Shown here one piece after another: positions 12,309 through 23,504 of a DNA stretch of 64,000 bases. Under the pieces are notes generated by a model, which ran no database searches, was not told the DNA's origin, and saw only the letters and a list, made by a program, of their open reading frames with translations. Source of the DNA: Scalesia atractyloides (Eukaryota > Streptophyta > Magnoliopsida > Asterales > Asteraceae); contig CAMTDV010000013.1 of NCBI GenBank assembly GCA_947069175.1, positions 53,574,610 through 53,638,609 of the forward strand, given 5' to 3'. Numbering within the stretch: position 1 is the stretch's first letter; each line of letters begins with the position of its first letter. Made by a program: the position numbers and the translations under genes.

Positions 12309-13642
12309 TGATACGTGGTCGAAAACCGATGTTTCTATTACGTTTAAGTTAGTGTTTTACGTAACTTTTAGTTCCGGATAGCCTACTTTTGATTGGATTT
12401 GTGTTTTACAGGTTATGGAGTTTAAGGAGCTATTTGGAGCGTTTTGGAGCATCGGGACGAGAAACGGGTCAACCGGGGTCACGAAATGGGAAAACGGGAA
12501 AGCATGATTTAGAGAAGCCGTCGCCGACGCCTCCCTGGGCCGTCGGCGATGCCGCTCAGAAGTTCCGTTGGAGAAAAATTACCGTATACAGTGGATTAAG
12601 GCATCGGAGGAGAATCATGATATTTTGGGGCCGTCGGCGACGCCCCTCTGATAGTCTTGTCGCTGAATTTCAATTTTGAACGTTTTTAATGATTGTGTTG
12701 ACCCATTTGCAAGGAGTTACGAATTTCTTGAGCCTTGCACTTGTTCTTGGAGCCTAGCAACCACCAACCTTCATCTCCAACTCCACCAATCCATACGAAT
12801 CATCCAATTCATCAGCCTCATCATCCTTAACCCTAATCCACTATCATCATCATCTTCATCCATCCATCAATCCGTTCATCTCATTATCAACCCTAAACCT
12901 TACTCATCAATCATCACCATCTCCAAGTTCAAGATGTTGAAGTTCGAGTCTTCATCAATCGTTGATTGTGCACCGTTCACCATGAGCGGCTAATTCTCAA
13001 GGTTTCACCCCGTGTAAACTTTTGTAAGATTTAGGGTTGCTTTATGTTCTTAGTTGATTTGTGACAAGTTGAATTGTATTTGAATTGATTGATAATTGTC
13101 TTGCATTTGAACTATATTTGCAAATTGTCAAATGATGATAAAATTTGACTTTGTGAAACAAGTTTGTGTATTTATGCCTTATCTTTCAAAAGGGATTATT
13201 TTTCCGAAGTAACAAAGTGCATTGTGGTCCGTCATATGCGTGATAGCAATTGGCATCTAAGCTTTGTATCAAAACCGGTAATGATACATTCAGTTGAATC
13301 AATCTAAAATCATCTAGTAACCCTAGGTTGTGCAATTGTTGAACCGGGTGTGAACCTTGTTTTCAAATCCTTGTTTTCATCAAGTAATTTAGTTTTCGTG
13401 CAATTGTTTAAGTTAGTGATTAAGTAGTCAAACCAATTTTGTTGGATCAATCCGACATCTCTTCAAAACAAACCAAATTAATCAATCTTATAGCAAGCTT
13501 CATAAAAGTGACAATTTTATTTAAAATCAATCGCATCCAATCGCAAACCACAAACTCTTCGTGGTTCGACCCCTTACTACCACTAACGCATTATTAAGGG
13601 TAATTCGGGACTATAAATATTATCTTTGACCGGGGCGCGACA
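12309..13642 (+). repeat. 3' LTR of the Athila-like non-autonomous element
   Basis: Direct repeat of 6564-7886. It contains the GC-rich block at about 12528-12650 with CGTCGGCGACG at 12632-12642. Homology to the left copy ends near 13636, and a plausible CA end is at 13642. The next 40 bases end in GGGGTGTGACA, which looks like the terminus of another LTR family. Confidence 0.78.
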
Positions 13643-13689
13643 CTCCGATCAACCACCATGATTGTCTTCCACTACGATTTTTGGGGTGT

Positions 13690-14160
13690 GACATTATACA
13701 TCTAATGACACAACAATCACAATAATATTCCCTATCCATTGTGTTTTATGCATATAATGACGCAACAACCTATAGTCGATAGTCTATAAACAAACAGAAA
13801 CATTACTTATGCAATTAATGACAAAATCCTTATGTGATATGTTTTTTGCACAACAGTCCGGAATCAATTAACATAACACAATCGAGTGTCTAATAATAAT
13901 GTCAATTCTAGAATCAAATAACATAACACAACTGAATGTCCAATCCTGTATGTGATGTGTTTTCTACGCAACAATGCTTATACAAATAACATAACACAAT
14001 GACACAACAAACCCTAAGTCATTAGCATAACACAATCAAACTCAACAATAAAAGTCCGATGTTGTGTTACGCATGTTTTATGTTATTTTATTGGTATTCT
14101 AAACAACTTTGATATAACACAATGACCGAAATACAATACACACAATGATGTAAAAACCCT
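13690..14160. repeat. Degenerate repeat of a CATAACACAA motif
   Basis: Five or more copies of AACATAACACAA or close variants occur here, for example near 13870, 13919, 13987 and 14027, separated by partly similar 60-70 bp units (…GTGATGTGTTTTCTACGCAAC…). It looks like a decayed minisatellite or the end region of a transposon. Confidence 0.45.
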
Positions 14161-14586
14161 AAAATTTAAACAATGTACCACTTTTAGAAGTAGCATCTTG
14201 TTTATTTTGATTTCTTTTAACTTTTTTCTTCTTTTTTGGCTTGGAGATTTGTTCCTCCACTTCAGAAATTCATGATGTTGTCTCGGAAGAGTCTGCAACA
14301 TTTTGTTGCATAGATAACCATTTAATCAGTGAACGACGATGTATAGTCGGTGAAATCGGTGTTTCATGTTGGTCAATCAGTGTATTTTGTGGCGGAATCA
14401 GTGAAGATTCCATGGGAAATCGCTGATGAGGATGGTTTGAAAAGGAATCGATAAGTGGGAGAGCATTGAGGAAGAAAGGATTGAAGCGGGATTGATGAAA
14501 AAGTGTTTCTTTGGACAAATGACGATCCTACCCTTACCGTCCTTTTTAATTACAGGGAAGCCACCGCGTCCATGAGAGCCCTTCAT
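14083..14586 (-). pseudogene. Unidentified coding remnant next to the CATAACACAA repeat
   Basis: A minus-strand ORF at 14270-14518 contains MESSLIPPQNTLIDQHETP and ends ADSSETTS. Across the stop the same frame continues as ISEVEEQISKPKKKKK, a Lys-rich tail, until about 14170. This looks like the two ends of one protein with one stop codon. The style recalls the ends of FAR1-related or MULE-type proteins in which the middle is lost, but I cannot confirm that. It may be chance coding. Confidence 0.3.
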
Positions 14587-14889
14587 GAGTTTTTGATCTG
14601 ATCTAACAGCCAGAAAACCTTCTTACACTTTGTATTTTAGTGGGCCTTTGTACCATACCCAACCTCTAATTTAAGTATACTATATTCTATATTTTATAAT
14701 TACAAAGCTATATCGTTTTATTGCAGGTCTTAACCTATTTAACGTATCGTATGTTAGCTAGATGTCAAAGGGTGTGGATTTATAATGTTTTAACACAATT
14801 CAATGATCTAATTTAACTATGTTATATTTTAAACCCTAACTCGAGTCATATCGTGTGTTAGCTCTATGCGTCTACATATGTTTTCATCA

Positions 14890-15890
14890 GACATAATTCT
14901 TTGTAAATTCCTAAAATTTATAATCACATGTTTAGAATACTAAATCTGTTATAGTATGTTTTTAAAGTGATCATATCAACAAGTGAACAAACTATTTAAA
15001 AATTAGTAAACTAACTATGATCATTACGATTTAAAGTAAATTTTATTTTGTTTTTTAACAATCTGTTACACCGAATAGAGTTGAGAAAAGTGTAATGGAC
15101 ACACAACACATGCCCAAACCCTTCAATTTTGTTTGTAGTCGTGAGGTTTAAGTTTCTGCATTAGAGGACATAGTCGTGAATAAGAGATATTGGAGACGTC
15201 TACCTGAGATGTGTCTTGAAACTTTAGTTTTTTATATACTTTTGTTTGCCTTTCTCATAACATTGTCTTAGTGATTGACCTTCGAGGTGAGTGTATAGGC
15301 ACTTGCATAGGGATAATGCTTCCATTTCATGTTTGTTTGCTGTTGTATCTACAACTACTACAATTTATTCATCACTATATGTTTACGTCTTCTTTTATTA
15401 ATACTTTTTTATGGTTATTTGCTCAAGTATTCTAAGCGACATTGTATATTATATTGGATTTTTATACATTTTCTTTGAGTCCCTTGAGTCATCACATTCT
15501 CCTCAACACCAACCAGTACTCTTCTATAAGTGAGAAGTACATTTGTTCGTTCCTAAGGTATGTTTAGAAAATTCAGTTCATAACCACTCTTTGACTTTAA
15601 CATCATTACAAAAAGTAAGGTTTACATATAAACCAAAAAGTTGGGTCCCTGTAAAATAAAATAAGAAAACTAATCAAATGAAGCTCTTGAATTCAAATAC
15701 TACCAAAATTGCACCAATCAACATGCAATTACCTCTTTTGCATCCTTCGAAATAAACAAGCAACAAAACAAATATTTGATTTTTGTTGAAGATGACAAAA
15801 TCCTTTTTAGCACGATTAGTTAATCCGAAAAGGTGAACATCACATCTACTTAAATACTAGCGCATACATATTAATAAACAGGTTATACAA
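14890..15890 (+). repeat. Tandem duplication copy 1: promoter-side and 3'-side flanks without the gene between them
   Basis: Two blocks match downstream sequence in the same order. Block A (14890-15140), ending in GTGTAATGGACA and ACATGCCCAAACCCT, matches 16290-17000. Block B (15570-15890), including GGTTTACATATAAACCAAAAA, matches 20815-21190. In copy 2 the two blocks flank the glutaredoxin pseudogene; here only about 430 bp of non-coding DNA lies between them. Divergence is high, so the duplication is old. Confidence 0.6.
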
Positions 15891-16289
15891 AATGATAGGG
15901 TTTACCATATTGATATAACCACTTCAATAACAAAAATAAAATGACAAATGCTTAATAAATAATAAGACGTAACTAACAAGATAATATCAAAGTTACCAAA
16001 AAATACAATCTATAAATCCTTACCGAACTACATAAGTCGGTCAAGAGATGCAGTTAATCCAAGTATATTTCATATTTACAAATCTACATCCTTTGATAAC
16101 ATGTTTTAAACACACCATCTCAACATAGTAACTCATTTAACACGATTAGGCAAATGTATAATAAACATGTTAGGCAAGTTAAACCCTTATAAACAAGTTA
16201 TTATTCATGTCATTAACGAATAACCTCGTTTAACTCAAACCCGCCCAAGTCATACCATGGTCAGCTCAATATATATCTACACCAAACAC

Positions 16290-17000
16290 GAAAATCTTTG
16301 AAAATTCCTAAAATTCATAATAAGATGTTTAGCCTAAAAACTTGGTGTTTTATAATATATTCTGAAAGTCATTATTACTAACAAACTATTTAGCAATATT
16401 ACTCTATATAACAATTCATAAACTTCCTTATCAACAGTAAATTTTTTTCTTTTTTAGTCTTTTTTCTGTTTTAGTTTTTGTCTTATAGTAATATATTTTT
16501 CTTATTATTTCATCTATGGTTTACATTTACAGTCATTATATATTTAATTTTTCTTTTGCAAATTTTGCCTTTTTGTCTTTATTTTTCTCTTGCAAATTTT
16601 GCCTTTTTTTGTCTTTAAACAAAAGTTTTCTCGATATGAATTTGAGTTCTTTTAGGTTTTACGTCAGGTCGTTACATAGGTTTGCGTTTGTCTTTGTCTA
16701 CATTTTCCGTCACGTAACAACATAAATTCGTGTTTTTATTTTAAAATTTTCTCGGTTTTGGTCGTCATTTGCTTACTACTTAGCATGATTATACGCCTCA
16801 CACGCTCCAACGCGGGACTCATACACTAGTTAGTATATATACTATGATTATTAGCACTAAAGTAAAACTACAATATCTTTTTTAAGAAAAAAATGTAAAA
16901 CACCGAATAGATTCATGATTATGAGAAGTATAATAATAGAGGGAGGCAATCAAAAGTGTAATGAACATAAGACATGCCCAAACCCTCCAATTTCATCGCT
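16290..17000 (+). repeat. Tandem duplication copy 2, block A
   Basis: Matches 14890-15140 with substitutions and insertions, notably an AT-rich insertion near 16440-16860. It ends just before the probable TATA box of the glutaredoxin-like pseudogene, so it represents that gene's upstream region. Confidence 0.6.
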
Positions 17001-17004
17001 CCTG

Positions 17005-17011
17005 TATAAAT
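17005..17011 (+). promoter_or_regulatory. Probable TATA box of the glutaredoxin-like pseudogene
   Basis: TATAAAT follows a pyrimidine-rich stretch and precedes a C/A-rich segment resembling a 5' UTR. The Harbinger element begins 72 bp downstream. Removing that element places the first ATG (19085) about 150 bp from the TATA box, a normal distance. Confidence 0.5.
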
Positions 17012-17082
17012 TTCACTATTCATCTTCCAACAAACAAATCTGGCATTTTTTATCCTCCAAAACCTCCATCAATCCTCCATAA

Positions 17083-19004
17083 GGCTACTTGGTGTGGTGA
17101 TCGTTCAGGCCCAGCCTGGCTCGACGATGCCCCTCAACACCATTTCCACTGGGCTAGCAGCGTCGAGACCATCTCCTCCAAGACATTGAGGACGGGCACT
17201 AAATGACAAAAAAACTATCTGTTAACATATAGCTGTTTGTATAAAAAAAATTCAATACCACTTTATAAATATATACCCTTTATTCTCTCATTTTTAACCC
17301 AAATCTTTTCAATTTCTCTCAATTTTTTATACACAACCATATTATTTATAAAAATATGGGTATGTCTTCTTCTTCATCGTGGTGTTCATCATCTTTGGGT
17401 GACGGCGAATTATTTTTTGCGAACTTCATTATGCACGCAGCACATATGATCATGGAGGAGGAGGAATAGGGCAGCCGCCTTAAATCGACACCGAGAAGGT
17501 ATTTAATTTTTAGTGTATCTTTATTTTGGTGTATTTTTCTAATATATATAATTCTTTTTAGTGTTAATAATGAATTTAATTTATTTTTCGTTGTTAATAT
17601 TTAGTTGGGCGTGATAGTTTAGTGGCCGATTGTTTTGCCGCTGAACCTGTGTACACGGACGAGATGTTTAGACGTCGTTTCCGAATGAGTCGTCGACTAT
17701 TCTTACGTATAGCAGACGACCTAGCGCAATCTGATTCGTTTTTTCACACTCTGATACGACACCAGGGGCCGTAGGGAGTCACCACTTTACAGAAATGTAT
17801 CGCGGCCATTCGCCTACTCACATACGGGACTACACCCGATTCCTTGGACGAGTATTTAAGGATGTCCGAAAGAACTTCACGTGAATGTTTGCACAGGTTT
17901 GCGAATGGATCGTGAAGTTATATAGCAAGAAATATTTGCGGAAACAAAACGGAAACGACGTCCAAATATTATATCAAGCTCACGAAGAAAGACATGGTTT
18001 TCCAGAATACTCGGAAGCATTGATTGCATGCACTAGCCCTGGCAGAAGTGCCCTACTGCCTTGAAAGGTCAATATACTCGGGGCGATCATGGTCATCCAA
18101 CTATAATACTAGAGGTTGTTGCGTCACAGGATCTCTAGATTTGGCATGCTTTTTTTGGTCTATCTGGTTCACTTAACGACCTTAATATCATCTACCAGTC
18201 AAAGATATTTGACGATGTAATCGCAGGAACAGGCTCGGACACAAGTTTTATGATTTCGGGGGTGGAATACAGGTGCGGTTACTACCTTGCAGATGGAATA
18301 TACCCAACGTACTCTACAATCGTTAAAACTATTCTGCACCCGACAGATGGTAAAAGAAAAAATTTGCCAAGTTTCAAAAAGGGGCGAGAAATTATATTGA
18401 ACGATGTTTTGGGGTTCTACAAAAAAGTGACATATCATTGAATACCCAGCACGTTCTTTTACACCATAGAGGTTACGATATATTATGTATGCTTGTATCT
18501 TGCTGCATAACATGATCATCGAAGACGAAGGTAGAGCGATTTGTGACTACGACGAAAACGCGCCTAACGGGAATTCTGTTCCAGTGAGTGCAGAATAACA
18601 AGATTTAAACAGATTCTCTCTACGTAACGAGTACACACATCAGAACCTACAAGCGGACTTGGTGGAATACATTTGGAACAACGCACAAAACGAACCCAAC
18701 GACGACATGCCGGATGAAGACTAGTAGTTTTTTAATTTTTTTTAATACTAGTTGGTTTTTTTAATATAATGTTGAATTAATATTTAATTTTTTAGTTTTA
18801 TATATATTGCATATTTAATTTTAGTTTTATATATATATTGCATATTCAATTTACCAAAATTAAAAAATAAATTAATTAATTAGGTGGAGTTATCATCAAT
18901 TTCCTTAGTTTCAATCTTGGTGGGGCATCATTCAAGTACTATGACGTGGCGCTGACACGAAAGGGTCATCCTTCAAGGTGGGTCATCACCCGTACCGAGT
19001 AGCC
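17083..19004 (+). mobile_element. PIF/Harbinger DNA transposon carrying only a transposase gene
   Basis: The left end GGCTACTTGGTGTGGTGATC and the inverted right end (GGCTACTCGGTACGGGTGAT when reversed) form terminal inverted repeats. The element is flanked by the 3-bp target TAA at 17080-17082 and 19005-19007, the usual PIF/Harbinger target. The 1922-bp element holds a transposase pseudogene but no Myb-like ORF1. It separates the TATA box from the coding region of the glutaredoxin pseudogene. Confidence 0.85.
17356..18724 (+). pseudogene. PIF/Harbinger transposase (DDE_Tnp_4/HARBI1-like), disrupted
   Basis: Exon 1 (17356-17498) starts with a Ser-rich segment and has a stop near 17467. A GT...AG intron (17499-17604) follows. 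Exon 2 encodes LVADCF, then YTDEMFRRRFRMSRRLFLRI, a stop at about 17773, TYGTTPDSLDEYLRMS, the first catalytic Asp region (GSIDCMHW in a shifted frame near 18015), KGQYTRGDHGHPTI, LWIWHAFFG, the second Asp region (LNDLNI), YYLADGIYPTYSTIVKTI, and a C-terminal IIEDEGRAI tail in yet another frame. The order matches a full plant Harbinger nuclease. Multiple frameshifts and stops abolish function. The longest intact stretch is 18250-18441. Confidence 0.85.
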
Positions 19005-19084
19005 TAACAAGTGTCACCTTTGCCTGAAAACTGAACGTTTGTTTTCTCTGATTCTGAGTTTTTACGATCGAGATAAGACCAGAA

Positions 19085-20141
19085 ATGTGGAAATTGATGC
19101 GGAAATCAAGCCATGAAACTGATAGCATTGACAGTTTGCTTCGAAACCCAACTTTATTCGTTCATCGCTTAAAGATGTGGAGATTCTATTCGCAAATGAT
19201 GAAGATGATAGTTATGGATTCAACGAAACCCTAGGTCAACCGTCTCCGTGCTCCACCGCCTCCGCCGCTGCTAGAAGACTATTGATCAAATTCGCTCGTG
19301 TCTTCTCCGTTAATCAAATCTCGTCGCCGGAGAAATCTACACCGGAAACGGAAAATGACGACGCGGCGGAGAAATCTGACCGTCTTATTTCGGTTCCGGT
19401 TAATTCTTCACCGGAATCGAACAATGACGTAGCGGCGGAGACTAAAACTGACTGTGTTGTGTCATTTCCGATGAAATATTTACCGGAATCAAATAATGTA
19501 ACGGCGGAGGATAAATTCATTATTTCATTCAGGCGAAATCTTCACCGGAATCGAACAAGGTCACGATGGAGGATAAATTGGAAAAATCTGACCATGCGGT
19601 TACAATTCTGTCGAAATCTCCACCGGAATCTATCAAGGTCACGGCAGGGCAGAGGAGAAATTAACAAAACCTAACCGTCTGATTTCAATTCCTGGAGCCG
19701 AAAGTAGTTTACACAACAAGCCTCCGTGTGGTACGGCCGACGTTCGAAGCTTGCCGCACCGTCCAATTGATCCTACGAGGCTTCCTAGTATTAATCGACG
19801 AACGCGATTTATCAATGACTCTAGATTCCTCAACGAGGACAAAACCTAATGGCGGAGGACGACGCGACGAATAGTGAAAAGACGAAACTAGCCTTACCTA
19901 CAGTTTTCATCGGCGGCAGGTACATCGGCGGAGCGGAGGAGGTGAGGCAGCTGCACGAAACTGGTGAGTTGAAGAAGATTATTGAAGGTTTGCCGGCGGT
20001 TAGCTCCGCCGTGTGCGGCGGTCTTGGATTTATCCTGTTGACGAGTGCATGGGAAGCCATAAGGGAGAAAGGTGGCTTTAGGAGTTGTACGTTGTGCAAT
20101 GAGAATGGTTTGTTAGGTGTACTTGTTTTGGCCGTTAGATG
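19085..20141 (+). pseudogene. Glutaredoxin-family protein (At5g39865/At3g28850-like), frameshifted
   Basis: ATG 19085 opens MWKLMRKSS; a frameshift near 19150 moves to LKDVEILFANDEDD and a Ser/Glu/Asn-rich linker holding an imperfect tandem repeat (SSPEKSTPE / SSPESNNDVAAE / LPESNNVTAE, 19325-19530). The glutaredoxin domain begins near 19704 with VVYTTSLRVVRPTFEACR, then LRGFLVLIDERDLSM. Another shift precedes LPTVFIGGRYIGGAEEVRQL at about 19894. The C-terminal Cys cluster is reduced to CTLCNEN and ends VLAVR. This plant class has an N-terminal linker, a glutaredoxin fold and a C-terminal Cys-rich tail. At least three frameshifts and a Harbinger insertion upstream mark it as a pseudogene. The family is involved in thiol redox chemistry; no function is expected here. 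Confidence 0.82.
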
Positions 20142-20814
20142 AAGAAGATATGGATGATATAAACAATGTTAGATGGTTTATTTTCATTATGACCATTTAA
20201 AAGAGCTTTTCAGGTTCTTTTTTAAAAACATTTTGGGTTTTTTTGTTTCAAAGTTTATGTTGATTTGTGTCTTCTGGTGATGACTATATTTTTGCTAAGC
20301 ATGCTTTCAAATGACATGCATGTGTTAAGTGAGTGTTAGGAGGGGTAAGATTAGCCTTTTTCTTTAACAAACTGTTTATAATCTTGTTGTTTAGAATGTG
20401 TTCTTGTATGATATTTGATGTCGAAGGTTCTTGGGTTATTTGTTAACGATTTTGTCCTACGATAACTGTACGTGTTTTGCAATGGCATGTCTTATGACTT
20501 TAGTTTTAGACGTGTGTTTTTAACGTTGTAAAACATCTATATGATGTTCGTTCAATTAGTCTTTTAGTGTTGTTTATCGGTGTATAATATTTTTCAATTA
20601 TAGTTTTATCGAGAGGAAACCATATTATTAAATCAATATCAAACACAGCAATGGGAGATGACCCCAACCGAATGAAATGGAAAATCTTGATAACCCAAGA
20701 TTCATAGTCACATTTTCCTTTTCATACTTAGACGAATTTCGAATATGATTTTTTATTCAATTCTCTTACCCTTATTATTTCACTGGTTATTTGTTCTTAG
20801 TCTTGATGTTTAAG
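20142..20814 (+). other. 3' flank of the glutaredoxin pseudogene
   Basis: AT-rich with no ORF and no recognisable element. It probably includes the old 3' UTR. Confidence 0.4.
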
Positions 20815-21190
20815 TTTCTTTCTAGAAAATATAGTCCATAACAACTCTTTGACTTTCACATCATTACAAAAACATAAGGTTTACATATAAACCAAAAAAA
20901 TGGTTTTAGTCATCTTGTATTAGCTATTTATCCCTGTAAAATAATTATAAAAGTTAAACAAAAAAACTTTTGGATTCATTAAATACCCACAAATCAACAT
21001 CCACTTACCCCATGGGCCATGGTTGTTGAGATACTTGAGTCTTTCGAATAAAACAAACAACAAAAATCTAATTAATAATTGAATTTAGGGTCGATGACAA
21101 AATTCTTTTAACACAATTTTAATAATACCGAATAGTTATAACGTCTCTTGTATAGTAGTAGTACGTAACTAATAAACAGGTTATAGGACA
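20815..21190 (+). repeat. Tandem duplication copy 2, block B
   Basis: Matches 15570-15890 along its length, with shared segments such as AACTCTTTGACTTT, ACATCATTACAAAAA and AATAAACAGGTTATA. It is downstream of the glutaredoxin pseudogene, as block A is upstream. Confidence 0.6.
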
Positions 21191-22667
21191 CGACATGTTT
21201 ATTTAACTAAGTACACACGTGACACACGCCCATGTGATTGTTCGAATATTATTTCTTCTTATCCTGTCGGTATGTCGTTGGAATTAGCAAACAAATTTAA
21301 CATTTTAGGCGCCTTTTTTTTCTTTATAAACCTTGAATAAGATTTTCAATCCATTTCGTTTACAAACTACTTAAACAAGTTAGCTTTTTAATAATTTTTA
21401 CTATTTTTTATTCCATAATCTGTCTTTTATTTATTAGATGTTTATATATAAAATAAAAACCGATATATATATGGATAATTAGTAGTTTTCGTGAGTGTTG
21501 GACCTATATGAGCACAACCAAACAATCATAAATGTAGAAGTTGGGTTTTTCAAATGGTGTCGATCATTAAACTAATGTAGTTGGAACTTTTCCGTGTGGT
21601 AAATTATTCATACTTAGATGAGATCTAACGATCGCATACGGGTGTGTTGGAATACATGCATTCATTCGTGTTAAATTCTAAAGGTCCAAATCTTGGTTGT
21701 TAGATGGTGATGGTGGTGATGATAATGGCAACGACGTTGTCATTGTTGCATCCAGTAATACCTTAACCGTTTCGATTTCTCTCCATTCTCTTCTTAGCAA
21801 TTTAAGTTTTCTGATTCTCTCAATTCTCTTCTTAACAATTTGAGGTTACAACACTAACTTACCACCCAAGTGTTTTTAATTGTTTTCTAAGGGCTATAGC
21901 TATACCTTAGCTAGTGTTTAGTGTTTGTTTCACGATGTGTAATGAATTGTAAATGGAATTGGAATGTAGATTACATTTCTTATGTTCGTTTCAACAAAAG
22001 AATGGAATTGAAATTGCATCTAAATCGGCAGTTGATCTCTTTCTTTTTGGATACAAGATAGTTATCTCATTTTACATATTTTACATTACAAGTCCATTAA
22101 TAACTATACAACCAAACACGTTATAAGATTTCAAAGGAATTCTTTAAAATCCAATTCCAATTCCATTACATTTTACGAATCGAACACTACCTATACTAAA
22201 ACATAATTTTAGTCTTTTTCTTTTGTTATCGTTTTCTCCTTTTCTTCTCGTAGCTAATCTTCATTTATTTCCTATATCATTCGGGGTGGACTTGGGCATG
22301 TGACACCGGGATTACTTGACTCTGTGGACATGATTGGATCAGTAACTAGGTCACGTCTTTATCGATATGACCAGTGGTCGAAACTTATACTTCTCGTTTT
22401 TTTTTCGTTTCTTACCTCTGAAAATCTTCCTTTAAAAACCCGTCTATAGCTCGATTTTTCTTCCATCTAGTTTGATACTTGGTAACGAAGCTCATGTTTG
22501 TTTTTCCCTAGTGAATTGACTAATGGTTCTCATTCAAACATATATAAGTTGACATTTTATTGTGTCTAAAGTACAAGTATAATCTTATACCACTTTAAAA
22601 TCATGTCCAATACTCAGTTTCATACTCATCAAGTTCCGTCACTCAATACTTATAGAGTTTACTATTA
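21191..22667. other. Intergenic DNA without recognisable features
   Basis: AT-rich. I see no ORF above 60 residues, no terminal repeats and no RNA gene. A short inverted similarity (ATGGAATTGAAATTGCAT near 22002 against TCCAATTCCAATTCCATTA near 22150) suggests a small foldback element of about 250 bp (about 21930-22190), but the ends are not clear. Confidence 0.35.
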
Positions 22668-22870
22668 GACCAGACGGTATGGGCTAGCGCCCCTAGCCAC
22701 CTCAGCTTGGTGGCACCCCCAACACCACTCCGCCTCAGCCAAATGGGGTGCCTGCCATCCATGGCCTCAGCCATAGTAATGGTAGGCCCGCTGGTATCAT
22801 CCAATCAGATTTTTTTTATTAATATAGTTAAAAGAGGCTTTAAACGAGGCGTTATCCCACACCGTACAAG
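22668..22870. mobile_element. Tourist-like MITE with TTA target duplication
   Basis: Left end GACCAGACGGTATGGG and inverted right end CTTGTACGGTGTGGG share the core ACGGTRTGGG. TTA occurs on both sides (22665-22667 and 22871-22873), the Harbinger/Tourist target. The 203-bp body is GC-richer than its surroundings and has no ORF. Confidence 0.6.
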
Positions 22871-22894
22871 TTAACAATAAAATCCCTCGCTTAT

Positions 22895-22948
22895 GTGACG
22901 CATACGTGACGCTGATGTGACGCATACGTGACGCTGATGTGACCTGAT
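22895..22948. repeat. 22-bp tandem repeat
   Basis: GTGACGCATACGTGACGCTGAT occurs twice in succession (22895-22916, 22917-22938) and starts a third time. Each unit itself holds two GTGACGC motifs. Confidence 0.8.
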
Positions 22949-23276
22949 TATCCAACATCACCCATCCTTATACGTGTTTATGTCCTTATGAGTTACGTGA
23001 TTAAATTACCTATTACGATGCCCATTACCTGAAATCCAACTAAAAAACCCTACTTGAAATATCAAATGTTCAATTAAACTCCTTAACAATTCTGCAATTT
23101 GCTTTATTTGAAGATTCTAACATCATCATACTACTTATTCTACTTTTAAGAATATATAGTATGGGAGAGGATCAAACAAAAAGTTTGTTTTAGGTGAAAA
23201 GGGTAGAAAGCAGTAATAGAGTAACACATAACAAAGATGAAAAAAACTTGGGAGGGGCATTTTCATCAAACACAAA

Positions 23277-23504
23277 CTAGTCCCATTTGACCACCACCAC
23301 CAACCACCTTCGCCACCGCTGATGTCGTCTCTTTCCGTTCGTATTGTGGACTCTGGATTCCTCACGTAAGAAAACTTCTATACATGTGTACAAAGACAAT
23401 TTCTTTGCCATGTGCTCATTTCTAGAAACCTTTGGCAAATTCTCCAAATGATTTATCTTATATCTCTTCACAAATTTTGGAGACCGATCAATATAAAGCA
23501 CCAC
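23277..23504 (-). other. Unassigned ORF of 75 residues
   Basis: The minus-strand ORF starts MVLYIDRSPKFVKRYK and reads NEHMAKKLSLYTCIEVFLRE before a basic low-complexity tail. Its first 45 residues have a plausible protein composition, but no domain is recognised and no second exon was found. It could be a gene relic or chance. Confidence 0.2.

Larger units (their letters stand above)
6564..13642 (+). mobile_element. Non-autonomous Athila-like LTR retrotransposon (two LTRs, no pol)
   Basis: Two long direct repeats (about 6564-7886 and 12309-13642) bracket a 4.4-kb interior. A polypurine tract, AAGTGTGGGGATG, lies directly before the right LTR and sets the plus orientation. It is the tract typical of Athila elements and is shared with the Athila complex at 39-54 kb. 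The interior has one decayed ORF (8639-10380) and then 1.7 kb of non-coding DNA, with no protease, reverse transcriptase or integrase motifs. It must have relied on enzymes from other elements (a LARD-type derivative). The flanks give ATCAC on the left and ACCAC if the right LTR ends at 13651, so the target duplication is not secure. Confidence 0.82.

Noticed and set aside
6559..13656. ATCAC/ACCAC as target duplication of the Athila-like element
   Set aside because: One mismatch, and it requires moving the right LTR end 9 bases past the last aligned LTR position.
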